A stretch of DNA of 35,277 nt, from assembly GCA_964423865.1 (NCBI GenBank), contig CAYRGN010000041.1:1-35277 (forward strand). Direction: 5' to 3'. Below the pieces are notes generated by a model, which did not search any database, was not told where the DNA came from, and worked only from the letters and a program-made list of their open reading frames with translations. This document shows positions 7,259 through 14,961 of the stretch, piece after piece. A program made the translations under genes and the position numbers. Each line of letters starts with the position of its first letter. Position 1 is the stretch's first letter. Source of the stretch: Leadbetterella sp964423865 (lineage in GTDB: Bacteria; Bacteroidota; Bacteroidia; Cytophagales; Spirosomataceae).

Positions 7259-9115
7259 ATGAAATTAACAGTAGCCCAGGCGCTGGTCCGCTTCCTGGAT
7301 AACCAATACACGGAAAGAGACGGTGTGGAGCATAAGTTTTTCGCCGGTTGTTTCGGTATTTTCGGCCACGGAAACGTGGGCGGTATCGGGCAAGCCCTGT
7401 TTGAATATCCCGAATTCCGGTATTACCAGTCGCGCAATGAGCAGGCCATGGTGCATACTGCCGTGGCCTATGCCAAAATGAAGAATAGGCTTTCGGCTTT
7501 TGCCTGCACCAGTTCTATCGGCCCGGGCGCCACCAATATGGTCACCGGTGCCGCGCTGGCCACCATTAACCGCCTTCCCGTATTGCTCTTGCCCGGCGAT
7601 ATTTTCGCCACACGGCATGTTAACCCGGTTTTGCAGCAATTGGAAGACTTTAGTAATGCGGATACCTCCGTGAACGACGCCTTTAAGCCCGTTTCCCGCT
7701 TTTGGGACAGGATCAATCGTCCTGAACAGCTGATTCCGTCACTCCTGCAGGCCATGCGGGTACTTACTTCCCCGTCTGAAACCGGGGCCGTAACCCTTTG
7801 TATGCCCCAGGATGTACAGGCCGAAGTCTATGATTTCCCGGAAGACCTTTTCCGGAAAAGAGTGTGGACCGTGTCACGCCCTCTGCCTGACAGCCTTCTG
7901 ACCGAGCGGGCCGCAGCCCTGATTCAGCAAGCCCGGAAGCCCATCATCCTGGCCGGTGGCGGGGTGATTTACAGCGAAGCCACCGATGCGCTGAAACGCT
8001 TTTCGGAAACCTTCGGGATCCCTGTGGCCGAAACCTTCGCGGGCAAGGGCGCTCTGCCTTTTGATTTCCCCTATAACCTGGGCGCTGCCGGCGCTACAGG
8101 AACCCAGGGCGCCAATGAACTGGCTGCGGAAGCCGACCTGGTGATCGGCGTGGGTACGCGTTACAGCGACTTTACCACTGCTTCCCAGACCGCCTTCCGG
8201 AACCCGGAGGTACAATTTATTTCCCTCAATATTACCGACTTTGATGCGCATAAACAGGGCTCCCTGGCGCTGACGGGCGACGCCCGCGCCACCCTCACCG
8301 CCCTCGCAGAAAAATTGCAAGGGTATACCACCGCTTCCGAATTCAGAGCCCGCGCCGCGGCATACAACCGCGACTGGGACGAAAAAGTAGGAGACGCCTA
8401 CCGGGTGCTGGACCCCGCTTCCTTGTCCCAGGCAGAAGTGATCGGCGCCGTAAACACCTTTGCGGAACCCCGCGATGTGATGGTATGCGCCGCGGGAAGC
8501 CTTCCCGGAGACCTCCACAAACTCTGGAGGTGTACCGATCCCAAAAACTTTCACCTGGAATACGGGTATTCGTGCATGGGCTATGAAATAGCGGGCGGAC
8601 TGGGCGTAAAAATGGCCGATCCCGCAAGAGAAGTCTATGTGATGGTGGGCGACGGAAGCTACCTCATGATGTCGTCGGAAATCGTGACTTCGGTACAGGA
8701 AGGACACAAATTGGTCATCGTACTTCTCAACAATCACGGATATGCCAGTATCGGCGGCCTGTCCAAATCATTGGGAAGCGAAGGATTCGGGACACAATAC
8801 CGGTACAGAACCGACGAAAGCGGGCATCTTGACGGCACCACCCTGCCCGTAGACCTGGCGGCCAATGCCGAAAGCCTTGGCGCAGTGGTTTTGCGGGCAG
8901 GTAACGAAGCTACTTTCCTGGAAGCTTTAAGAGAAGCCAAAAAGCAGAAACAGACCACGGTGATCTATATAGAGACACCGCCCGAACGCAAAATGGCGGG
9001 GTACGGCCATGCCTGGTGGGAAGTGCCGGTATCCGGAGTTTCCGGTAAAGCAGGAATTCAGGAGGCCTATGCACACCAGCAATCCCAGAAAAAAAATCAG
9101 CGCTTACACCTTTAA
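7259..9115 (+). CDS. iolD: 3D-(3,5/4)-trihydroxycyclohexane-1,2-dione hydrolase (ThDP-dependent)
   Basis: A 618-residue thiamine-diphosphate enzyme of the acetolactate-synthase fold that opens the cyclohexane ring to give 5-deoxy-glucuronate. The N-terminal region has GIFGHGNVGGIGQAL and the catalytic glutamate region RNEQAMVHTAVAYAK. The middle domain starts near ARKPIILAGGGVIYSEA. The C-terminal ThDP/Mg motif is GDGSYLMMSSEI running to LLNNHG. Length and motifs match IolD rather than acetolactate synthase. It is followed after only 14 bases by the symporter gene, so the two are surely cotranscribed. Confidence 0.95.
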   Translation: MKLTVAQALVRFLDNQYTERDGVEHKFFAGCFGIFGHGNVGGIGQALFEYPEFRYYQSRNEQAMVHTAVAYAKMKNRLSAFACTSSIGPGATNMVTGAALATINRLPVLLLPGDIFATRHVNPVLQQLEDFSNADTSVNDAFKPVSRFWDRINRPEQLIPSLLQAMRVLTSPSETGAVTLCMPQDVQAEVYDFPEDLFRKRVWTVSRPLPDSLLTERAAALIQQARKPIILAGGGVIYSEATDALKRFSETFGIPVAETFAGKGALPFDFPYNLGAAGATGTQGANELAAEADLVIGVGTRYSDFTTASQTAFRNPEVQFISLNITDFDAHKQGSLALTGDARATLTALAEKLQGYTTASEFRARAAAYNRDWDEKVGDAYRVLDPASLSQAEVIGAVNTFAEPRDVMVCAAGSLPGDLHKLWRCTDPKNFHLEYGYSCMGYEIAGGLGVKMADPAREVYVMVGDGSYLMMSSEIVTSVQEGHKLVIVLLNNHGYASIGGLSKSLGSEGFGTQYRYRTDESGHLDGTTLPVDLAANAESLGAVVLRAGNEATFLEALREAKKQKQTTVIYIETPPERKMAGYGHAWWEVPVSGVSGKAGIQEAYAHQQSQKKNQRLHL

Positions 9116-9129
9116 CCCTGTCCCCTTTT

Positions 9130-10722
9130 ATGAGTTCATCGTATATGTTAACCGTTTTGACTTTTGTGGGCTTTACCCTCTTTACCGGCGCGTATGCCTT
9201 TGTAAAGACCCGAAAGGAAAAACTTCACACCCAGGAGGGATACTTCCTGGGCGGTCGCAGCCTCACGGGTCTCGTGATCGCCGCTTCCATGATTATGACC
9301 AATATTTCTACCGAACACCTGGTAGGAATGAACGGTTCCGCCTATAAAAACGGCTTTATTATCGTGGCCTGGGAAGTCACATCCGCCCTGGCCCTGATTG
9401 TGGCCGCCGTGTATTTTGTGCCTCGTTACCTTAGAATGGGCTTGACCACCATTCCCGAATACCTCGAAAAACGGTACGATACTACTACCCGTTCCATGAT
9501 TTCCCTGTTTCTCCTGGTCTCTTTTGCAGTGACGCTTCTTCCTATTGTACTGTACACCGGAGCCATCAATATTGAGAGTATTTTCAATGTTTCCGAAGTG
9601 ATGGGCGTCAGCCAGTCCACCGGCCTCTGGATCACCATTCTGGTAGTAGGCGTCATCGGCTCGCTGTACGCCATTTTCGGTGGATTGAAAGCCGTGGCTT
9701 TTTCTGACGTGATCTACGGTTATGGCCTGCTGTTCGGGGGGCTGATGATTCCCGTGCTGGCATTGTGGCATATCGGAGACGGGAATCTCCTGTCCGGATT
9801 TACCCGGGTGTTTGAAAACAGTCCGGAAAAATTCAATGTCATCGGAAAAGAAGACTCCGTAATGCCTTTCAGTACCTTGTTTACCGGGCTGATCATCAAT
9901 CAGATATACTTCTGGTGTATGAACCAGACCATTGTGCAGCGGGTATTGGGCGCCAAAAACCTGGCCGAAGCCCAGAAAGGGCTGCTTTATACCGGCCTGG
10001 CCAAGATACTCGTACCCTTTATCATTGTGCTGCCGGGGGTGATTGCCTACTATTATTTTGGCGACATGTATTACGATAACCAGGACGGCGTGTATCCTGA
10101 GCTGGTGAAAAAAGTGTTGCCCGTAGGCTTCCTCGGACTTTTTGCCGCCGTGATTATGGGGGCGGTACTGAGTACGTTTAATGCCGTACTGAACAGCGCT
10201 TCCACCATTTTCAGTATTGATGTATACAAGAGAATGATCGACAAAGGGGCCAGTGACCGTAAGCTGGTTTTTATGGGCCGTATGACCGCTACGGTGCTGG
10301 CCATTACGTCTATCCTGGCCGCTCCTTTCGTAGCCAATGCTCCCGAAGGGTTGTTCCAGTTGCTCCAGGAACTGAACGGAATCTTCTTTATTCCTATCGC
10401 TTCCATTATCCTGGCCGGATTTTTCTTTAAGGGGATATCGGCTACCGGCGCCAAAGTAAGCCTGCTTACAGGTTTCGTGTTTTATGTGACTTGTATTTAT
10501 ATTCTGAGGGTCGATATTCACTTTATTCATCTCTGGGGTATTGAATTTTTATTGAACCTGGCGGTCATGTTTGCCGTATCGCGCTTCTATCCTCAAACGG
10601 ACACGGCTCTTAGGGCTACCCGGGAGGTGGTGGATATGGAAGGATGGAAATACACCCGTCCCTTTGCTATTCTGTTGGTAATTATCACATTGGGTATTTA
10701 TATTTTTTTAGGAAATGTTTAA
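9130..10722 (+). CDS. SSS-family sodium/solute symporter, probable myo-inositol transporter
   Basis: A 530-residue inner-membrane protein with about 13-14 hydrophobic segments, of the sodium:solute symporter (SLC5) family. Typical motifs are FLGGRSLTGLVIAASMIMTN near residue 40, TIPEYLEKRYD near 113, and YAIFGGLKAVAFSDVIYG near 180. It sits between iolD and mmsA with short gaps (14 and 15 bases), so inositol or a related cyclitol is the likely substrate; the family also carries glucose, galactose and sialic acid. Substrate is inferred from context only. Confidence 0.88.
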   Translation: MSSSYMLTVLTFVGFTLFTGAYAFVKTRKEKLHTQEGYFLGGRSLTGLVIAASMIMTNISTEHLVGMNGSAYKNGFIIVAWEVTSALALIVAAVYFVPRYLRMGLTTIPEYLEKRYDTTTRSMISLFLLVSFAVTLLPIVLYTGAINIESIFNVSEVMGVSQSTGLWITILVVGVIGSLYAIFGGLKAVAFSDVIYGYGLLFGGLMIPVLALWHIGDGNLLSGFTRVFENSPEKFNVIGKEDSVMPFSTLFTGLIINQIYFWCMNQTIVQRVLGAKNLAEAQKGLLYTGLAKILVPFIIVLPGVIAYYYFGDMYYDNQDGVYPELVKKVLPVGFLGLFAAVIMGAVLSTFNAVLNSASTIFSIDVYKRMIDKGASDRKLVFMGRMTATVLAITSILAAPFVANAPEGLFQLLQELNGIFFIPIASIILAGFFFKGISATGAKVSLLTGFVFYVTCIYILRVDIHFIHLWGIEFLLNLAVMFAVSRFYPQTDTALRATREVVDMEGWKYTRPFAILLVIITLGIYIFLGNV

Positions 10723-10737
10723 AATTAATAGTGTTAT

Positions 10738-12213
10738 ATGGAAATATTGAAGAATTATATTAACGGACAATGGAAGGAAAGCCGGGAAACCGCTTACCAG
10801 GATGTAGTGAATCCGGCCACCCAGGAAGTGCTGGCCCGCGTGCCTTCGGGGCAAAAAACACCTTTGGATGTAGAAGACGCAGTATCTGCCGCACGGAAAG
10901 CATTTGGCGCATGGAGCCAGGTGCCCGTCATGCAGAGGGTACAGCCTTTGTATAAGTTGAAGCAATTGCTGGAAGAACACCTCAGTGACCTGGCGGATAC
11001 CATTACCCAAGAGTGCGGGAAGACCCGTGCTGAATCGTTGGGAGAGTTGCAGAGGGCCATTGAAAATGTGGAGGCGGCCTGTGCTACTCCTCTCCTGATT
11101 CAAAGTGAATTTTCAGAGAATATTACGCGTGGCATCGATGAGTTCATGATTCGTCAGCCTCTGGGTGTATGCGTCTGTATTTCTCCGTTTAATTTCCCGG
11201 GAATGATTCCCTTCTGGTTTCTGCCTTACGCCATAGCCTGTGGCAACACTTTTGTGTTGAAACCCTCTGAGAAAGTGCCTTTGACCATGCAGAAAGTGTA
11301 CGGACTGATCGAAAAAATCGGCCTGCCCGAAGGCGTGGTAAGCCTGGTACACGGCGGAAAAGAAACGGTAGATGCCCTCCTGGATCATCCGGACGTGAAA
11401 GCCGTGAGTTTTGTAGGGTCTACTCAGATCGCGAAATATATTTATGCCCGCGGCGCGGCCAACGGTAAAAGAGTACAAGCCCAGGGCGGCGCGAAAAACC
11501 CGGTGGTGGTACTGCCCGATGCCGACCTGGAAGTTTCGGCCAAAGTGATTGCCGATAGCGTATACGGCTGTGCCGGACAGCGCTGCCTGGCGGCTTCTAC
11601 CGTTATTTCGGTGGGCGATACCAAAGGTGAAATCCGGGATGCCCTGTATGAAACTGCTCGTTCCAGAAGCACGGGTTACGGGCTTCTCAACGAAGTAGAA
11701 ATGGGTCCGGTAATTACCCGCCAAAGCAAAGCCCGCGTTGAAGAATTGATTGGAAAAGGAATTTCGGAAGGCGCAAACGTGCTGCTGGACGGACGAAACA
11801 CCCAAATTGAGGGTTATGAAAACGGAAACTTTATCCGGCCCACCATTCTGGAAAATGTGCCGCTTAACGGGGAGATCATCCGTACCGAAATCTTTGGTCC
11901 GGTGCTGAGTTTGTTGTCGATGAACACCGTAGACGAGGCCCTGCAATTTATCAACGGGAACCGTTATGGAAACATGGCCTGCATTTTTACTACGAGCGGA
12001 GCCAATGCCCGGAAGTTTCGTTCCGAAGCCAACGCGGGAAATATCGGGGTGAATATCGGGGTGGCCGCGCCTATGGCCCAGTTTCCTTTCAGCGGCTGGA
12101 ACGAAAGTTTCTTTGGTGATCTTCACGGACAGGGCCGTCATGCTATCGAGTTCTTTACCCAAACGAAAATTGTGATTGAACGCTGGCCGAAAGAGTGGTC
12201 CAGGAAATTTTAA
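10738..12213 (+). CDS. mmsA: Methylmalonate/malonate-semialdehyde dehydrogenase (CoA-acylating)
   Basis: A 491-residue aldehyde dehydrogenase of the MmsA/IolA group, which converts malonate semialdehyde to acetyl-CoA and CO2 with NAD and CoA. The catalytic cysteine motif is CAGQRCLAAS with C283, and PFNFPGMIPFWFLPYAIACGN and GNIGVNIGVAAPMAQFPFSG are characteristic of MmsA. In this operon it serves the last step of inositol breakdown (iolA), acting on the product of IolJ. The ATG at 10738 lies 15 bases after the symporter stop. Confidence 0.94.
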   Translation: MEILKNYINGQWKESRETAYQDVVNPATQEVLARVPSGQKTPLDVEDAVSAARKAFGAWSQVPVMQRVQPLYKLKQLLEEHLSDLADTITQECGKTRAESLGELQRAIENVEAACATPLLIQSEFSENITRGIDEFMIRQPLGVCVCISPFNFPGMIPFWFLPYAIACGNTFVLKPSEKVPLTMQKVYGLIEKIGLPEGVVSLVHGGKETVDALLDHPDVKAVSFVGSTQIAKYIYARGAANGKRVQAQGGAKNPVVVLPDADLEVSAKVIADSVYGCAGQRCLAASTVISVGDTKGEIRDALYETARSRSTGYGLLNEVEMGPVITRQSKARVEELIGKGISEGANVLLDGRNTQIEGYENGNFIRPTILENVPLNGEIIRTEIFGPVLSLLSMNTVDEALQFINGNRYGNMACIFTTSGANARKFRSEANAGNIGVNIGVAAPMAQFPFSGWNESFFGDLHGQGRHAIEFFTQTKIVIERWPKEWSRKF

Positions 12214-12230
12214 AAGGGTAAGACATTCCC

Positions 12231-12298
12231 GGTTCTCGACTACGCTCGAACTGACAAATGGCGATCGCTTGGTGTCAGTTCGAGCGTAGTCGAGAACC
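12231..12298. repeat. Perfect 26-bp inverted repeat between mmsA and iolE
   Basis: Left arm 12231-12256 begins GGTTCTCGACTACGCTCGAA; right arm 12273-12298 is its exact reverse complement; the loop is 16 bases (12257-12272) and includes GCGATCGC. There is no U-tract, so it is not a classical terminator. It resembles high-copy extragenic palindromes of Flavobacteriia. Within the iol transcript it would form a very stable stem. Confidence 0.93.
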
Positions 12299-12359
12299 CG
12301 GCCAGTCTGAAATGAAAGACACTTTGGAAACTTTTAGGGAGGAGATAAAACAGAAACCA

Positions 12360-13259
12360 ATGGAAAATATAAAGATTGCCAATGCACCCTGCTCCTGGGG
12401 GGCATTGGAATTCGATCTGGAAGCGGAAGCTCCCGGATACAAACAGGTGATCCGCGAGATAGCGGAGACAGGTTATACGGGTACCGAACTGGGCGATTGG
12501 GGCTTTATGCCTACCGTTCCTGCTCAGTTGAATGAAGAGCTTCGCCAGGAAGGACTGGACCTTCTGGGTGCTTTTGTTCCGGTAGATTTCAGTGATGAGG
12601 CCAGTCATGATGCCGGAGCGGAAAGCGCCCTGCGGGTAGCCGGCCTGATGTTTGAAGCCGGGTTTCCTCACGCATTCATTGTTTTGGCGGATAATAACGG
12701 CTCCGTGCCCGAAAGAACCCGCAATGCCGGCCGCATACGGCCGGAACATGGCCTGACCGATGAACAATGGAAGGTCTATGCCGCGGGGGTTGAGAAGGTG
12801 GCACAGGCTGTGAAAGAACGTTTCGGGATGCGGTCGGTTTTCCATCATCACTGTGCGGGCTATGTGGAAACGCCCGCGGAACTGGAAAAACTGATGCGTA
12901 TAACAGATCCCACCCTGCTCGGACTGTGTTTTGATACGGGCCATTATGCTTTCGGGGGAGGAGACCCCCTCGAAGGCCTTGAAAAATGGAAAGAACGTAT
13001 CTGGCATGTACATTTCAAGGATTTTAGCGCCCGTGTAGGGGCCGCCGCCCGCGAAAAAGGCTGGGACTATTTTGAAGCAGTAAAAAATGGTGTATTTTGC
13101 GAACTCGGAAAAGGAGAAGTGGATTTTTCGGCTGCTGTGAAATTCCTGAAAGACACCGCCTATTCCGGATGGGTCGTGGTAGAACAAGACGTACTGCCCG
13201 GTATGGGAAGCCCTAAAATTTGTGCACTAAATAATCGTAAATATTTGACAGGACTATGA
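12360..13259 (+). CDS. iolE: Inosose (2-keto-myo-inositol) dehydratase
   Basis: A TIM-barrel enzyme of about 299 residues, equal to the usual IolE length (about 297). It dehydrates 2-keto-myo-inositol to the trihydroxycyclohexane dione used by IolD. Motifs are NAPCSWGALEF at the N-terminus, the metal-site stretches FHHHCAGYVETP, LCFDTGHYAFGGGDP and WHVHFKDF, and VVVEQD at the end. Upstream in-frame ATGs at 12258 and 12312 exist; the first lies in the palindrome loop and is improbable, the second would add 16 residues. I chose 12360 because MENIKIANAPCSWG fits the family. It overlaps iolG by 4 bases. Confidence 0.9.
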   Translation: MENIKIANAPCSWGALEFDLEAEAPGYKQVIREIAETGYTGTELGDWGFMPTVPAQLNEELRQEGLDLLGAFVPVDFSDEASHDAGAESALRVAGLMFEAGFPHAFIVLADNNGSVPERTRNAGRIRPEHGLTDEQWKVYAAGVEKVAQAVKERFGMRSVFHHHCAGYVETPAELEKLMRITDPTLLGLCFDTGHYAFGGGDPLEGLEKWKERIWHVHFKDFSARVGAAAREKGWDYFEAVKNGVFCELGKGEVDFSAAVKFLKDTAYSGWVVVEQDVLPGMGSPKICALNNRKYLTGL

Positions 13260-14251
13260 AAACATTTAAACTGGGTCTCATAGGCTTTGGCCGCATCGGG
13301 AAGATCCACTTTTATAACATTCAGCAAAGGATTACCGAGGCGGAGATCCTGATGGTAGCCGACCCCGGCACGGATTTATCCGGTATCGGTGTGGCTACCG
13401 GAACACCCGACGATATCCTGAATCACCCGGAAATTGATGCGGTGATCGTATGCTCACCTACTGACACCCACGCCGACTTTGTGGAAAAGTGCGCCGCACA
13501 CGGGAAACACATTTTCTGCGAAAAGCCCCTCGATCTTTCCCTGGAAAGGATAATACGGACTTTGAAGTTGGTGGAAAAGAGCGGGGTAAAGCTCATGCTG
13601 GGTTTTAACCGGCGCTTCGATGCCAATTTCCTGAAAATAAAACACCTGGTGACCAACGGCGATGTGGGCAATCCCCATCTCATTAAGATCACCAGCCGTG
13701 ACCCCGGCCCGCCACCCCTGAGTTACCTCAAAGAATCGGGCGGGATGTTTCTCGATATGACCATCCATGATTTTGACATGGCCCGTTACATTATGGGCAA
13801 GGAAGTGAAGCAGGTCTACGCTTCCGCTGCCGTTTTCTGGGGAGACGATATCGCCGCCGCCGGAGACATTGATACTGCCGTAATCACCCTCCGGTTTGAA
13901 GACGGCTCCATGGCCGTGATTGACAACAGCCGGAAGGCGGTTTACGGCTACGACCAGCGCCTGGAAGTGTTCGGCTCCAAAGGCATGGTCAATGTAGATA
14001 ACAACAAACCGGATAACCACTTTTTCTATAACGAAAATGGGGTACATTCCGCTTTGCCTCTACACTTTTTCCTGGAAAGATATACCGAATCTTACCTTTA
14101 CGAGATGCGGGAATTTATTAAGGCCCTGGCGTTGGATCAGGAGGTGGCCGTGGGCGGAAGCGATGCCCTTCAGGCTACGCTGATCGCCCTGGCGGCCAAG
14201 AAGTCTATCGCGGAAAACCGGCCCGTAGAGATTGATGAAGTAAGACCCTGA
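13256..14251 (+). CDS. iolG: Inositol 2-dehydrogenase (Gfo/Idh/MocA family)
   Basis: A 331-residue NAD-dependent oxidoreductase that oxidises myo-inositol to 2-keto-myo-inositol, the first pathway step. The Rossmann motif is GLIGFGRIGKIH. The catalytic residues are K90 (CEKPLD) and D167/H171 in LDMTIHDFD. The ATGA overlap with iolE implies coupled translation. It is the last gene before the terminator at 14294. Confidence 0.93.
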   Translation: MKTFKLGLIGFGRIGKIHFYNIQQRITEAEILMVADPGTDLSGIGVATGTPDDILNHPEIDAVIVCSPTDTHADFVEKCAAHGKHIFCEKPLDLSLERIIRTLKLVEKSGVKLMLGFNRRFDANFLKIKHLVTNGDVGNPHLIKITSRDPGPPPLSYLKESGGMFLDMTIHDFDMARYIMGKEVKQVYASAAVFWGDDIAAAGDIDTAVITLRFEDGSMAVIDNSRKAVYGYDQRLEVFGSKGMVNVDNNKPDNHFFYNENGVHSALPLHFFLERYTESYLYEMREFIKALALDQEVAVGGSDALQATLIALAAKKSIAENRPVEIDEVRP

Positions 14252-14293
14252 ATTTCGGGGCGCAGCTTTTTATGAAGTTATAGGTAAGTCAAC

Positions 14294-14324
14294 AGCCGTC
14301 AGCCTCAGGGTTGGCGGCTTTTTT
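14294..14324 (+). terminator. Rho-independent terminator of the iol operon
   Basis: AGCCGTCAGCC (14294-14304) and GGTTGGCGGCT (14309-14319) pair over all 11 positions if G-U pairs are allowed, with a TCAG loop, followed by a run of six T. It lies 43 bases after the iolG stop. Confidence 0.88.
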
Positions 14325-14356
14325 GTATGTGGACAAAACTAAAAGTAAAAAATTTA

Positions 14357-14395
14357 CGACAAATTTGTCGGAAATAAAATTATGCCTTACCTTTG
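14357..14395 (+). promoter_or_regulatory. Promoter of the Rrf2 gene with overlapping 14-bp palindromic operator
   Basis: TACCTTTG at 14388-14395 matches the Bacteroidota -7 box TAnnTTTG. TTTG at 14364-14367 lies 20 bases upstream, the expected -33 spacing. The -33 box is inside a perfect palindrome CGACAAATTTGTCG (14357-14370), placed where a bound repressor would block RNA polymerase. The predicted transcript starts about 50 bases before the Rrf2 ATG. Autoregulation by the Rrf2 protein is the simplest reading. Confidence 0.75.
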
Positions 14396-14452
14396 ACTCC
14401 GGAAAGTCAGGGGGAAGTTCTGTAGTTTCCATAACGCTCATCGCCAAAAAAA

Positions 14453-14887
14453 ATGTTTTCAAAAGCCTGCGAGTACGGTATCAGAGCCATCATTTACATC
14501 GCTACGGAGTCGCTGGAGAACCGTAGGGTAAAGATTGGTGATGTGGCAGACAATACGGCTTCCCCCGAGGCGTTCACGGCCAAGATACTGGGCCTGCTCA
14601 CCCGGCACCGGATCGTAAACTCCCTGAAAGGGCCTAACGGGGGCTTTGAAATTGGCCTGAACCGCATGAAAGAGGTACAGCTGAGTGATATCGTGTTCGC
14701 CATAGACGGAGACTCGATTTACAACGGCTGCGCGCTGGGGCTGAGTGAATGCAATGCGGCCGAACCGTGTCCTATGCATGAAAAATTTGTAAAAGTAAGA
14801 AATGAACTGAAAAAAATGCTGGAAACCACCAGTATCTATGACCTCGCTACCAAACTCCGGGCGGGCGAGTCCATCTTAATCCGGTAA
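14453..14887 (+). CDS. Rrf2-family Fe-S transcriptional regulator (NsrR/IscR-like)
   Basis: A 144-residue Rrf2 protein. The winged-helix domain starts KACEYGIRAIIYIA and includes the recognition and wing region SLKGPNGGFEIGL near 57-69. Three cysteines, C93, C100 and C106, with H109 shortly after (CPMH), match the cluster-binding pattern of IscR/NsrR-type members, so it probably senses NO, iron-sulfur status or oxygen through a [Fe-S] cluster. Downstream genes for a cbb3-like oxidase, Ric and HugZ fit an NO- or redox-responsive role. It has its own promoter with a palindromic operator. Which signal it senses cannot be read from sequence. Confidence 0.88.
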   Translation: MFSKACEYGIRAIIYIATESLENRRVKIGDVADNTASPEAFTAKILGLLTRHRIVNSLKGPNGGFEIGLNRMKEVQLSDIVFAIDGDSIYNGCALGLSECNAAEPCPMHEKFVKVRNELKKMLETTSIYDLATKLRAGESILIR

Positions 14888-14916
14888 GAAACATATCGAA
14901 ATCACCGTAAGGAATT

Positions 14917-14951
14917 AGCTCACAGCTCACAGCTCACAGCTCATAGCTCAA
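14917..14951 (+). repeat. 7-bp tandem array (AGCTCAC type) before ccoN
   Basis: Five exact-phase units of AGCTCAn (three ending in C, one in T, one in A) fill 35 bases and stop 10 bases before the ccoN start codon. The order of the last two variants and the following AATACT context are shared with the nine-unit array at 29397-29459 before the GH88 gene. Confidence 0.93.
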
Positions 14952-14961
14952 ACAAATACTA

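Noticed and set aside
9148..10530. 460-residue minus-strand reading frame
   Set aside because: It lies fully within the symporter gene on the other strand, is rich in H, Q and G without any family motif, and is explained by codon bias of the real gene.
12258..12359. Longer N-terminus of IolE
   Set aside because: The first ATG is in the loop of the 26-bp palindrome and the added residues do not fit the IolE family.
14311..14526. Plus-strand reading frame across the terminator and Rrf2 promoter
   Set aside because: It runs through the terminator stem, the operator and the start of the Rrf2 gene in another frame, with no protein family resemblance.
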